From the NCBI GenBank assembly GCA_030674155.1, contig CM060328.1:36011816-36075815 (forward strand): DNA of 64,000 nucleotides, in the 5' to 3' direction. Under the pieces are notes generated by a model, which was given only the letters and a program-made list of their open reading frames with translations, searched no databases and was not told the DNA's origin. Within the stretch, counting starts at the first letter, position 1, and every line of letters starts with the position of its first letter. Shown piece after piece: positions 44,214-54,830 of this stretch. Position numbers and translations under genes: made by a program. This stretch comes from Stramonita haemastoma. Its lineage: Eukaryota > Mollusca > Gastropoda > Neogastropoda > Muricidae.

Positions 44214-44267
<54 letters not shown>
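44143..44267. repeat. Compound (TA)n, poly-T, (TG)n microsatellite
   Basis: TA run to 44,178, T run of about 25, then TG from 44,215. Confidence 0.9.
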
Positions 44268-44268
<1 letters not shown>

Positions 44269-45434
44269 GAATTGGTTTGAAATACAAACCACTTATTGTT
44301 TTTACCGTTAAATTTATGTAGTATAAAAATATTCGAGGTTCATAACTACCTCTTGGCAACATTAGATGCCACAATTACCGATTTTGTCAGCAAGACAAAG
44401 CCACATTTGAGACGAAATGTTCACACGTTGAAACCGAAAGTACAATGATCACTGTCTTGTTTATGTCGTTTTTCATAAATGAAATCGGTCTGCAATTTTG
44501 TTTAGAGTCGAGCGTTGAGAAATAAGCTGCATCGAAATTTCTTACCTTGTATATTATGCTTCACAGCAACTACAGGCAAATAAAGCTCTGCCAAGTTTTG
44601 GTCAAACAACGCCGACTCTAGAAGTTGGTTTCATTTTCAGCTTCAAACTCTTGGCCGCTTTTGCTTGCAGGCTAAAGCGTTTTATCACACACGCAGCGAA
44701 AACACTTGTCTTGTATGTTGTTACTCTGTTTATCTAGTCTTCGAGCTCTGCTTCGTCAGTAACATGGGATTTAATGCACAGTTTTGTTTACTTGTTTTGT
44801 TATTTAAATCTGAGACAAAAATCTACCAACATGGCGCCAATTAATAGTAATTACCCCCCTTGAATTTGTGGTCTGCTAGAACTCTGCATGGTACAACTAT
44901 TTTGACCAATCAGAGACAAGCGCTGACATTTGCCGCGGTAGCTTTGAGCGAGGCTGGGATACCTTCATTGTTATGAATAATAATAACAACAAAGAATAAT
45001 TAATTAAGCCGCTTCTATATTTTTCACCGTCACTTTTTCCCCCCACCTCTACTTTTTATTGTTCTTCACGTCAATGATTTTTTTTTTAACCACAACATGC
45101 GATCCCAGTGCGCACTGAGGCTCTAGGCCTACATGTAGGGGGAAGGAAGGGGTGCCTATAGGCCTAGACCTATTGTCCTGTTCGCCACAATTTCTTACAC
45201 CTACCATTCCCCTCCCTTCCTATTTTGAGCACTAATTTCCAACCAAAGATCATGATCAGGGATTTTGCAAGCCTTCTGTTGGCCATAATATAACAGGACT
45301 TGCTATGATTTGTTCCAGCCCTTTTATTGATTTTGTTATTTTAATCATTGAAGTTGTTTCATAGCTATGCCTATCTGCTTTGTTCTCAAATAGGTTTACT
45401 CAATTAACAATTATTGTAGCAAAGATACCATCAC

Positions 45435-45438
<4 letters not shown>
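44268..45438. other. Intergenic sequence with promoter-like patch
   Basis: No reading frame is convincing. At 44,829-44,950 the sequence has an 'aacatggcgcc' motif, an inverted-CCAAT-type site (tgaccaatcaga) and locally raised CpG (gccgcggtagc, gagcgagg). These are features of animal core promoters, but no first exon can be placed. Confidence 0.3.
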
Positions 45439-45439
<1 letters not shown>

Positions 45440-45471
<32 letters not shown>

Positions 45472-45487
45472 TAGTAGTAGTAGTAGT
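45440..45487. repeat. (TG)n(TAG)n microsatellite
   Basis: TG run followed by six TAG units. Confidence 0.9.
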
Positions 45488-45866
45488 CTTCAATTTTACG
45501 TCCTTCCACATAAAGTGATACTGGACGGGGTAGGGGGGGGGGGGAATTTAAAAAATAATAATAAAATCATAAGAATCAAAATAAATAAATAAGATGATGA
45601 TGATAATAATAATAAATAAAATAAATAAAAATAATATAAAGATGAATAGATAGATAAAATAAATAATGAAATTGATAAAAGAAGAAGAAGAAAATAAAAT
45701 AAAAACCCAAACCCCCTTAACATAAAATCTAATGATAATAATAACAGTTGAAATATTGGTAAAAAGAAGAGGGAAAGGGAAAGACAAAGACAGAGAATAG
45801 TTGAGGGATGGAATGACTAAAAATAAGTAAAGATTCAAGAAAAAAATGCACCAAAAAAAATGTTAG

Positions 45867-45868
<2 letters not shown>

Positions 45869-45960
<92 letters not shown>

Positions 45961-45982
45961 CGCGCGCGCGCGTGTGTGTGTG
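45869..45982. repeat. (TG)n-(CG)n-(TG)n tract
   Basis: About 45 TG, then (CG)6 and TG again. Alternating purine-pyrimidine throughout, a classic Z-DNA-forming composition. Confidence 0.9.
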
Positions 45983-46099
45983 TTGGTGCAGGTGTGTAGT
46001 TGTGACTGACGATATCCTAATTACATTAAGTGAAACTGTATGCTAAACACTAAATTAACAGGAGAGAATAAAATTCATAACAGAACAACATTGATATAA

Positions 46100-46440
46100 C
46101 TACAACAAATGCCCTATAGGACTTAACAATAAACCTTTAGCAATAGCAAACACTAACTTGATATTCTCCAAAACTTGTTCAAGGGAAGTTTCATGAAAAC
46201 TGGGTAAGTAAGGTTTTAAAGTCTTACATTCAAATACAATATGGGTATTTGAAATATGATTGTTTCCACATAAGCATTTAACATCCTTGCTAAATTTTGT
46301 GATAAAAGCATTTAATCGGATTCTATAAAATAATGTCTCAAGCTGTCTTTCTTTGATCACACTTCTATAAGTCTTTAACTGATGTATGCTTTCACAAACA
46401 CTTTTTTTCTGGTTAGAACCCATTTTACAATCTGTTCTTT
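46100..46440 (-). pseudogene. LINE C-terminal remnant with zinc-knuckle-like motif
   Basis: The minus strand is open across the segment and reads as a protein end with 'LETLFYRIRLNAFITKF' and a CxC...H...C cluster (CLCGNNHISNTHIVFEC). The arrangement of an Arg/Leu-rich helix followed by such a cluster is typical of the C-terminus of I- or R1-like LINE polyproteins, downstream of RNase H. The reverse transcriptase itself is absent. The upstream boundary runs into a TG/GA microsatellite. It is a fossil fragment, not a working gene. Confidence 0.5.
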
Positions 46441-46448
46441 GCTGTATA

Positions 46449-46598
<150 letters not shown>

Positions 46599-46785
46599 CA
46601 GGATTCTAATAATATAATTTGTTGTCCTGTCAAAATTATGAGGTGACAAAACCTGAATTGAATTCTGTTTTAACAGTAAAACCGAAATCTTTGACTGTAA
46701 GTTATAAACAAGGGGAGGGGAGGGAAAGGGGCAGGAACAAGTGGAAACCTTGTCCTATTATGACATAATCTATTTTATTTTTCTT

Positions 46786-46795
46786 AAACCCATGA
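46786..46795. repeat. Target-site duplication, left, RTE-like LINE
   Basis: AAACCCATGA, repeated exactly at 50,137-50,146 just after the LINE tail. Confidence 0.8.
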
Positions 46796-47060
46796 GGGGT
46801 GTAGGCCTATGGGGTGCTTAAGGAGAGGTGGTACCTTTGTAAACCTGGCAGTAGCATCCCTCGGGATGGACGGGAGCACTGGTCCTCACTTGGCACTCAA
46901 CTCTCACTTCTGGGTCCGGGTCCTTAACCCACCCACACCCCGGTAACCGCTTCTACTGGCGGGCGAAACGTTGTGAGGGGCTGGTGCATTCTTACCCACC
47001 AGTAGGAGTCTTGGAGAGGAGATGGGCGCCACCAAGCTTCCTCAAGCCCACTGAAAGGAC

Positions 47061-47996
47061 ATGATGAGAAAAACAAAACAGAAAGACATGCCGGATCGGT
47101 CGAGGCCCGGATCAACAACGACCGCGCTACCCACTGCAAGCCTCCAGGGTGGGAGTGACAAGTGTGCTACTGGGGCAGAACCAACTCTAAAGCTTCCAGC
47201 TAAAGGGGCAACCATTGGTACATGGAATGTAAGGACTCTGTACCAAACAGGAAGAGTACAGGAACTTACACATGAATAACAGAGGTATAAATGGGACATC
47301 CTAGGGCTTGCGGAAGTCAGATGGATTGGCTTCGGAGAAACAACCACGCAAGACGGCCACAAAATATGGTACAGCGGAGAAGAGAAACTACATCAACATG
47401 GAGTAGGCTTTATTGTCAGGAAAGAGATTGTGTCAAGCATCATCAGCTGCACACCAGTATCCAGCAGACTCATCTCAATCAGAGTTTCTGCAAAACCCCA
47501 GAATCTCACCATCATCCAAGTGTATGCTCCAACATCTGACTACGATGATGACCAGATAGAAGAATTCTATGAAGAACTTGAAAACGTCATCTCCAAAACG
47601 CCCAAAAAAGACATCCTTATTGTGGAAGGCGACTGGAATGCTAAGGTGGGACCTGATGCCTATGACACCTGGGCAGGAACCACAGGACGATTTGGACTGG
47701 GAGAAACAAATGACAGAGGACAGCGGCTGCTGGAATTCGCAAAGAAGCACAAACTAACTTTGGCTAACACACTCCACCCTCACAAGCCATCCAGAACATC
47801 AACCTGGCACTCACCAAATGGTCTGATTCATAATCAAATTGATTACATTCTGTCACCCCAAAGATTCAAATCCAGCATAAACAAGGCAAACACAAGAACA
47901 TTCCCAGGAGCTGACATTGGCAGTGACCACGACCTTGTACTTACCACCATCAGGCTGAAACTGAAAGCAAACACCAGCCAAAAAGCCCACGCATAA
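47061..47996 (+). pseudogene. LINE endonuclease (APE type) with in-frame stop
   Basis: Apurinic-endonuclease-like domain that nicks target DNA for retrotransposition. Visible motifs: GTWNVRTLYQTG near residue 53, AEVRW soon after the stop, IQVYAPTSDYDDD, GDWNAKVGPDAYD (the catalytic N of GDxNA), and IGSDHDLV at the end (catalytic SDH). A single TAA at 47,277-47,279 interrupts the frame; the frame continues unchanged on both sides. At about 47,980-47,990 a one-base shift near AAAAA separates it from the reverse-transcriptase frame. The start at 47,061 is the first ATG of this frame in the element. The copy as written cannot make the full protein. Confidence 0.85.
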
Positions 47997-48028
47997 GATT
48001 CGACCTGGAAAAACTCAAAGACCCAACT

Positions 48029-50125
48029 GTGGTTGACATCTACCAAGCCAACATTGGAGGAAAGTTCGCCGCACTCACAGCCATCGACAATGATGTGGAC
48101 ACACTGGCCAACAACATCAAAGAAGTGCTGACGACAGCAGCAGAAGAAACATTAGGAAGAAGCAGAACAAAGAAACAACCCTGGGTGACAAATGAGGTTC
48201 TTGACCTCTGCGACAAAAGAAAAGAACTTAAGAAACAAAAGTTCACAAGTCGAGAAGCTTACAAGAAGTACATGGATAGCCACAGAGAAGTGAGGAAAAA
48301 GATGAGAGAAGCCAAAGAAGCGTGGATAGAAGAACAATGCATCAACATCGAAGCTAGAATGGCCAAGGGAAACAGCAAAACAGCTTACGACACTTTGAAA
48401 GCACTAACGAAAACCACACAGCCTAAAGCCTCTGTTATTGAAGACAAAGAAGGAAATCTTTTAACGGAAAACAATGCCATCCTCCAACGCTGGACAGAAT
48501 ACTGTGAGGGATTGTATAACTACCCACTACGCCCAGATACCAACATAGTTTCTGACAAACCCCCTGAACACCAAGATAAAGACCCACCAATACTAAGGTG
48601 TGAAGTAGATGCAGCTATTAAACAATTGAAGAAGGGGAAGTCCCCTGGAATCGATAACATCCCAGCTGAACTCATAAAAAATGGAGGGAATGAAACAGCA
48701 AGGCGATTCACAGAACTTTGTCAGAAGATCCACGACACCAAAGAATGGCCAAAAGAATGGACACAGTCTCTTGTAATACCCCTGCCAAAGAAAGGAAACC
48801 TCAAGCAATGCCAGAACTACAGAACCATCAGTCTCATAAGTCATCCTAGCAAGATCATGCTGCAGGTAGTCCTCAACAGACTGAAAAACCAAGCGGAAAA
48901 ACTCCTGGCAGAAGAACAAGCGGGCTTTAGACCAAAACGCAGCACAATGGAACAAATTTTCAATCTGAGAATTCTGATAGAGAAGCATCTCCAACACCAA
49001 AAAGACTTGTACCACAATTTCATAGATTTCAAAAAGGCCTTTGACAGGGTATGGCATGACGGCCTCTGGCAAGTACTCAGGCACTTCAACATTGACAGCT
49101 GCCTAATTGAAGTCATCAAGGCTCTGTACGAGAACGCAAGAAGTGCAGTTTTCATGAACAATCACGTGGGCGAGTTCTTCAAGACCACGGTTGGGGTTCG
49201 CCAGGGCTGCCTTCTCTCACCTGTACTCTTCAACCTCTTCCTCGAAAACATCATGACAGAGACACTGCAAAACCACCACACTTCCATCTCCATTGGTGGA
49301 AGACCCCTTTGCAACCTCAGATTTGCAGATGACATTGACCTCATGGGCAGCAGCAAACAAGAACTGCAAATCCTCACAGACAATTTAACAGATCGAGCGA
49401 GCGCATACGGCATGGAGGTCAGTACAGAGAAATCAAAGATCATGGTCAACAGCGCGAGTAATGACATCACGGAAATAAAGATGAATGGAGAAATACTAGA
49501 AGAGGTGAGCCAATTCAAATACTTAGGCTCCATCCTAACAAAAGATGGCACATCAAACAATGAAGTGAAAGCTCGCATTGCAACAGCAACATCTGCTCTA
49601 GTCAGACTCCAGAGGATCATCAGAAGCAACAACATCAGCTTCTGCACCAAATACCACCTTTACAAATCCCTCGTGATATCTATCCTCCTATATGGCTGTG
49701 AATCATGGACTCTGACAACAGAGTTAGAGAGGAGAATCCAAGCATTCGAGAACAAGTGCCACAGAAGACTCCTCAGAATATCATACAAAGAACACAAGAC
49801 CAATAACTATGTGAAAGAAGAAATCAAAAAGCGTGTGGGCCCCCAAGAGCCTTTGCTCTCCACCATAAAGAGGAGAAAGCTGATGTGGTTTGGTCACACC
49901 ACAAGACACAACACCCTAGCAAAAACCATCCTGCAAGGAACAGTCGAGGGCAAGAGAAGAAGAGGCCGCCAAAAGAAATCATGGGTTGACAACATCAAAG
50001 ACTGGACCGCCCAACCCCTGCAACACCTCCTACTAGCCACACAGGACCGTGAAGCATGGAAAAAGATCTCTGTTGCGTCTTCTCTCATGTCCCCCCTACG
50101 TCCTTTGGGACATGGGACTGAGTGA
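48029..50125 (+). CDS. LINE reverse transcriptase (RTE-like)
   Basis: 698 codons, intact. It copies LINE RNA into DNA at the nicked target. Visible order: a basic linker region (residues 40-130), KKGKSPGIDNIPAEL near 205, WTQSLVIPLPKKG near 245, EEQAGFRPKRST near 298, IDFKKAFDRVWH near 337 (first catalytic Asp), GVRQGCLLSPVLFNLFLE near 390, RFADDIDLMG near 430 (the catalytic DD pair), EKSKIMVN near 470, YGCESWTL near 558, and a C-terminal RRGRQKKSW. All catalytic residues are present. The true coding region begins upstream in the endonuclease frame, so the first Met here (48,029) is only the start of the uninterrupted stretch. In the complete element both domains would be one polyprotein. Confidence 0.9.
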   Translation: MVDIYQANIGGKFAALTAIDNDVDTLANNIKEVLTTAAEETLGRSRTKKQPWVTNEVLDLCDKRKELKKQKFTSREAYKKYMDSHREVRKKMREAKEAWIEEQCINIEARMAKGNSKTAYDTLKALTKTTQPKASVIEDKEGNLLTENNAILQRWTEYCEGLYNYPLRPDTNIVSDKPPEHQDKDPPILRCEVDAAIKQLKKGKSPGIDNIPAELIKNGGNETARRFTELCQKIHDTKEWPKEWTQSLVIPLPKKGNLKQCQNYRTISLISHPSKIMLQVVLNRLKNQAEKLLAEEQAGFRPKRSTMEQIFNLRILIEKHLQHQKDLYHNFIDFKKAFDRVWHDGLWQVLRHFNIDSCLIEVIKALYENARSAVFMNNHVGEFFKTTVGVRQGCLLSPVLFNLFLENIMTETLQNHHTSISIGGRPLCNLRFADDIDLMGSSKQELQILTDNLTDRASAYGMEVSTEKSKIMVNSASNDITEIKMNGEILEEVSQFKYLGSILTKDGTSNNEVKARIATATSALVRLQRIIRSNNISFCTKYHLYKSLVISILLYGCESWTLTTELERRIQAFENKCHRRLLRISYKEHKTNNYVKEEIKKRVGPQEPLLSTIKRRKLMWFGHTTRHNTLAKTILQGTVEGKRRRGRQKKSWVDNIKDWTAQPLQHLLLATQDREAWKKISVASSLMSPLRPLGHGTE

Positions 50126-50136
50126 GTGAGTGAGTG

Positions 50137-50146
50137 AAACCCATGA
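50137..50146. repeat. Target-site duplication, right, RTE-like LINE
   Basis: Exact copy of 46,786-46,795. Confidence 0.8.
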
Positions 50147-50261
50147 ATATGAAATGAATGGGCAAACACTTTTTTTTAAAAAATAATCAAAGAAACTATT
50201 AATTTTAAGTACACAAGTGTGACTAAAACGAGGCAATTGAATTATGCCTCAAGAGCATGCC

Positions 50262-51240
50262 TATCTATCTATCCCATAGTGACGGTGGGGGCACCCGTGA
50301 AGATTTGACAACCAGTCCGCCCCATTCCTCTCTCTGTTCTGCCTTTCTCATTGTTTTGTTAAGTTCTAAGCCTGTCCATTCACTGATGTTGTCCTCCATC
50401 TCTTCCTTGGTCTGCCTCTTTTTCCTCCTCCTTGGACAGTGCCTTGCAGTATTGTTTTTGCAAGTCCTTTTGATCTTGTGACATGGCCATACGCTTCTTT
50501 ACGATTGTTAGGTTTTCTTAGGGCCCAATGGTTTGCTGGATTCTGTTATGCACGTCTTCGTTGCTTATGTGGTCTCTGTTGGAGATGCCAAGGAGTCTCC
50601 AGAAGCATTCATCTCTGCCGCCTGTACTCTTCTCTACAAATCTGCAGTGAAGGTCCACGATTCACGGGCAAACAAAAATATGGATATGACAAGGGAATGC
50701 ATTAATCTGATCTTGGAGCTGAGTGAGATATTTTTATCTCTTCACATAATGTTCAGTTTTGACAGCGCTGTTATTGTCTGTGCAATCCTGCACACTAGTT
50801 CTGGCTTGGACCCCTGGTGTGATACAACGGCTCCCAAGTACTTAAAGCTTTGAACCGTTTCCAGCTTCTGGTTGTTGACCCTGATATCAATGCTGATGCC
50901 CTTGGCGTTATTGATCATTCGTTTGGTCTTCTCTGCACTGATATTTCATCCCATATGTTTTGGAGGCCTTATTCAGGTGTTCTGTTAGGCTGGCAAGCTC
51001 TTTTTCTGATCCTGCTAGTCTGTCAATGTCATCTGCAAAGCAGAGGTTTATGATCGTTCTGCCATCAATGCTGACTGATCCTTTATGATGTTTCAGTGCA
51101 TCAGCCATTGTTCTCTCCAGGAAGATGTTGAAAAGAGTGGGTGATAGTAGACTGCCCTGCCTTAATCCAACTGTTGTTCGAAACCACTCTCTAATGTTGC
51201 TGTTGCTGATTCAGCGATCTGGATGTACTGAAACGATTTT
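50262..51240 (-). pseudogene. Inverted, 5'-truncated relative of the RTE-like LINE
   Basis: On the minus strand, fragments of the same kind of reverse transcriptase appear in order: a GLRQGSLLSPTLFNIFLE-like stretch (near 51,140), LCFADDIDRLAGSEKEL (50,908-51,108) and a C-terminal RRRKKRQTKEEMEDN-like end near 50,400. Frames are broken by indels. The left end has a GATA-type short tail (ctatctatctat on plus, 50,260-50,272). It is clearly different in sequence from 46,796-50,136, hence an older insertion of a related family. Confidence 0.75.
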
Positions 51241-51644
51241 TAAACTAACTTTTTATACAGGTTAAGGAGATGGAGAGCATAAAGGTGCTGTGTGGCTGTA
51301 CTGACAGGGGTCTGTTTAGGTACTAGCCATGGATGGAGCTAGTCTTTGAGAGAGGAAGCGCTTTAAATGGAAGGGGGTGATGGGGTAAGACACGCGGCTG
51401 TACTTGCTTCTCCCTCAACTCCCAGAGTGGTTGGGGAACTGCACTGCACTGCACTGCACAGTTCAGGCAAGTTTGGTCACGTCATCTGTGGTATCTGTTA
51501 TGGATTTATGCCAGGTATCTACATATATAAGTATAAACTGCATCTCAGAAATTTGACTTCAATGTAATCATCATCATCTTGCTCCTTCTCTGATATAAAT
51601 AATTTTATAGATGTTCTGCATCAATGACTTACTTGACTTATTCC
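51241..51644. other. Intergenic sequence
   Basis: A GCACT repeat of four units at about 51,440. Otherwise nothing recognised. Confidence 0.5.
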
Positions 51645-51649
51645 AGCAC

Positions 51650-51925
51650 GTTTGGGGACGGGATACTCAGTGGTCAGAGCGCTCGCTTTCCCCCACCCAA
51701 GTTAAGCAGCGTCGAACGCGGTTACCAGTTTGCTGGGTGACTGATAGCGTGCCTTGGCTTCAGTACAGTTCCCCCAGCTGTAAATAGGTACCTGCCCTCT
51801 TTCGGGTCAGGGAAGGTAAAGCAGCGAGGGAGAGGAGATGGGCGCCGCCCTCAACATGCTGGCCCCTAGAGAAGCTGTGGTCTCTGACGCCTCGCTCCCC
51901 TGCGACCACCCAGGTTAAGGGGCAT
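51650..51925 (+). mobile_element. SINE-II, full length
   Basis: tRNA-like head with 'cagtggtcagagcgctcgct', a body with 'taggtacctgccctctttcg' and 'gagatgggcgccgccctcaa', and a tail of TTATTA repeats (51,930-51,950). Matches 22,350-22,640 on the opposite strand, and its head matches the fragments at 5,788 and 15,345. Confidence 0.75.
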
Positions 51926-52089
51926 TTTTCTTATTATATTATTATTATTACACACATTCACAGGCAGAACATCTTGCGCACACATCAAATCCTGCGCACA
52001 TGCATACCTCTTTCTCGCTGGTAAGTAGTAAATCTTTATCGCCACATCACTTGCAAAGGATAAAAAAGAAACCATACGGAAAACAGCTT

Positions 52090-53660
52090 TATGAAAGTTG
52101 CTGACATTAGACGTGAGCTTGACCATCTCTCTACAACCCTCTCAGTTCAAGACCCTCAGCCCTCTTCAGTATCAGATACTATTCCATTATCTTCCTTTTG
52201 CTTAGTTACCGCAGATGAAGTCCGTAAGATTATCCATAAATCCAAACCCATTACCTGCACACTTGACCCCACCAACACCCCTTCTGACTGAATGCTCAAA
52301 TGATATTTTACCTGTTATTACACAGATAATGAATCAGAGTCTATCCACAGGTGTTGTCCCTTCTAGTTTCAAATGTGCAGTTGTAAAACCTCAGCTCAAA
52401 AAGTCATCTCTTGACCCAAACATCCTCAAGAATAACAGACCTGTTTCCAACTTGCCCTTCTTGTCAAAGATCCTTGAAAAATTTGTGCTGAATCAACTCT
52501 TTGAACATCTTGCCTCACATTCTCTTCTACCTTCAAACCAGTCAGCATACAGGCCCTCGCACAGCACTGAAACAGCACTTCTGAAAGTTGCAAATGATAT
52601 CTTGCTTGCTCTAGATGATGGAAATATCTCTGTTCTCACTCTTTTGGATCTATCAGCTGCATTTGGTACAATTGATTACACCATTCTCTACCAAGCTCTC
52701 CAACAACACTTTGGTGTCTGTGGTTAAAGTCTGTCCCGAGCCTATGGCTCATCAGGCCGGTGCTTATCCCGGTTTCTGTGGCGTTAAGCGACTGAGAGTC
52801 AAAGACTCCCCCCTGGATAGGACGCCAGTCTATCGCAGGGTTAACCCCCAACACAAGGTTGGTACCCCTTTTACACCTGGGTGGGGTGAGAAAATAGCCG
52901 TAAAGTGCCTTTTCCAAGGGCACAACGCCATAGCCGAAAGCTGGGATCGAACCCGCAACCTTTAGATTACGAGTCCAACGCCCTAACCACTAGGCTACAG
53001 CGGCGGCTTTGGTGTCTGTGGAACAGCACTGAAGTGGTTTCAGAACTATCTATCCGATCAAACGCAAACCATTATCGTAGATGAGTTCAAGTCCTCACCA
53101 GCAAACATCTCGTTTGGCGTACCACAAGGATCAGTCTTGGGACCCATTCTTTTCATCAAGTACACCAAGCCACTGAACACCCTCATTAGCAGTCACTTTA
53201 ACCAAAATCAGTCTTTTGCAGGTGACTCCCAACTTTACTCTAAATGCCGTCCTGATAATGTCAACACTACTATTGAAATCATGCAAAAATTGTATATCCG
53301 ACGTCAAATCCTGGATGACTAGACACAAATTGAAATTAAATGATGATAAAACAGAAGCCCTGCTGATTCACTCCACCACTCATTCTTCTCTATCAGTTGA
53401 TCTGCCATATACCATTCGTGTTGGAAAATCATATATTTCTTTCTCACCATCAGTGCGCAATCTAGGATTCATCCTGACAAATACCATGTCAATTGAAAAA
53501 CATGTTTCACAGACTTGCCGCTCAGCTTATGCTGCGCTTTGTCAGATTAGTAACATCAGAATGTATATCGATGTAGACACAGCCAAGAAACTCGTCTGTG
53601 CCCTTGTCTATCTAGGCTTGACTATGCAAACTCCCTGCTTGCAGGCTGTCCCAAGCTTTT
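52090..53660 (+). pseudogene. CR1/L2-like reverse transcriptase, broken
   Basis: Two open pieces lie before the first SINE (52,091-52,291 and 52,215-52,727, different frames) and several after it (to 53,662). The catalytic FADD box is FAGD here, so one catalytic Asp is lost. The LDLSAAFD motif reads LDLSAAFG. Both the SINE at 52,724 and the frameshift near 52,280 stop translation. Further C-terminal coding remains to 54,396. Confidence 0.8.
52724..53006 (-). mobile_element. SINE-III, full length, in LINE coding sequence
   Basis: A 283-bp tRNA-derived SINE. On the minus strand the head has an A-box-like TAGCCTAGTGGTTAGGGCG and a B-box GGTTCGATCCC. Flanked by exact 15-bp duplications CTTTGGTGTCTGTGG (52,709-52,723 and 53,007-53,021). 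It splits the LINE reverse transcriptase just after 'QQHFGVCG'. Confidence 0.9.
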
Positions 53661-53797
53661 AATAGAGAAACTACAAAAGGTACAAAACTCAGCTGCCCAA
53701 TTGGTACTCAAAACAAAGAACGTAATCACATCACACCTGTATTGTGAAATCTGCACTGGCTTCCAATCCAAGCTCGTATCCAGTATAAAGCTATGAT

Positions 53798-54098
53798 AAA
53801 AGTTAAAGTTAGTTAAAGTCTGTCCCGAGCCATAAGGCTCATCAGGCCGGTGCTTATCCCGGTTTCTGTGGCGTTAAGCGACTGAGAGTCATAGACTCCC
53901 CCCTGGATAGGACGCCAGTCTATCGCAGGATTAACCCCCAACACAAGGTTGGTACCCCTTTTACACCTGGGTGGGGTGAGAAAATAGCCGTAAAGTGCCT
54001 TTTCCAAGGGCACAACGCCATAGCGGAATAGCTGGGATCGAACCCGCAACCTTTAGATTACGAGTACAACACCCTAACCACTAGGCCACAGCGGCGGC
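53798..54098 (-). mobile_element. SINE-III, full length, second insertion
   Basis: About 95% identical by eye to 52,724-53,006 and in the same orientation. Flanked by 12-bp duplications TAAAGCTATGAT (53,786-53,797 and 54,099-54,110). Has an extra 'agttaaagtt' at its 3' end, a tail-length difference. Confidence 0.9.
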
Positions 54099-54830
54099 TA
54101 AAGCTATGATGCATTGTCATAATTTCTTCTTGAACAAAGTTCCAGCATACTTCTCTGATACTCTTTCTGTGTACCACCCAAACAGACCACTCTGCTCATC
54201 CTCTGACACTAAAATCTTGAGAGTTCCCAAAGTAAAAAAACAGCATGGCGAGCGCTCATTCTCTCATGTAGGTCCCACTCTCTGGAACGCACTTCCCTCT
54301 GAAATAAGACACACTGACTCTACTTCCTCCTTTACAAGGCTGCTCAAAATATACCTTTTTATCCGATTCCCGTCCCTGACCACTGATCAAAATTGATTTC
54401 CCATTTTATTGACTCATCTCTGACTCTAGTGCTGGTCTTTTGGGATTTGATAAGGTTCTTCATTTCTATTTTACTTTATCTTTTTTGTTGTTGTTAATGT
54501 GAGTACATGTAGGGTAAATCTGTGAATGTGCCGTTTTCTTTGTTATTTCATTTATACGTTTTGTGTGTGCGCGCATGCGTGTGTGTGTATGCATTGTTCT
54601 GCACTGCACATTTTTTTTGGGGGGGGATGATATTGCTTTTATTTTACTTTTATTGTCTGGTCATGTGATAGCTGTGTATTGTATGTGCATGCATTTTTCC
54701 TTTTTTTTGTGCTGGTCAAATTTTTCACATGTAACCTATATGAATTGATTTGATTGTACAGTGCGGTGAGCCCATGTTTTGGGGAATTCGCGCTATATAA
54801 GCCTCTATTTTATTATCATTATTACTTTTT

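Larger units (their letters stand above)
46796..50136 (+). mobile_element. RTE-like non-LTR retrotransposon, full length
   Basis: A 3.34-kb LINE with 5' leader (46,796-47,060), endonuclease region, reverse transcriptase and a short 3' tail of GAGT repeats (50,121-50,136). Flanking 10-bp duplications fit target-primed reverse transcription. Endonuclease plus reverse transcriptase in one continuous coding region of about 1,020 codons, almost no 3' untranslated region and a tetranucleotide tail are features of the RTE clade. The duplication is intact and the coding lesions few, so insertion was fairly recent. The exact clade (RTE or RTEX) is not certain. Confidence 0.85.
52085..54830 (+). mobile_element. 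CR1/L2-like LINE, 5'-truncated, with two SINE insertions
   Basis: An old non-LTR retrotransposon lacking its endonuclease. The reverse-transcriptase order is kept: [76 protein letters not shown], then a C-terminal part with GERSFSHVGPTLWNALP. The end 'cgcgctatataagcctc' followed by TTATTATCATTATTA is typical of CR1/L2-like tails. Frameshifts and the SINEs show it is inactive. Its own target duplication was not identified. Confidence 0.8.
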
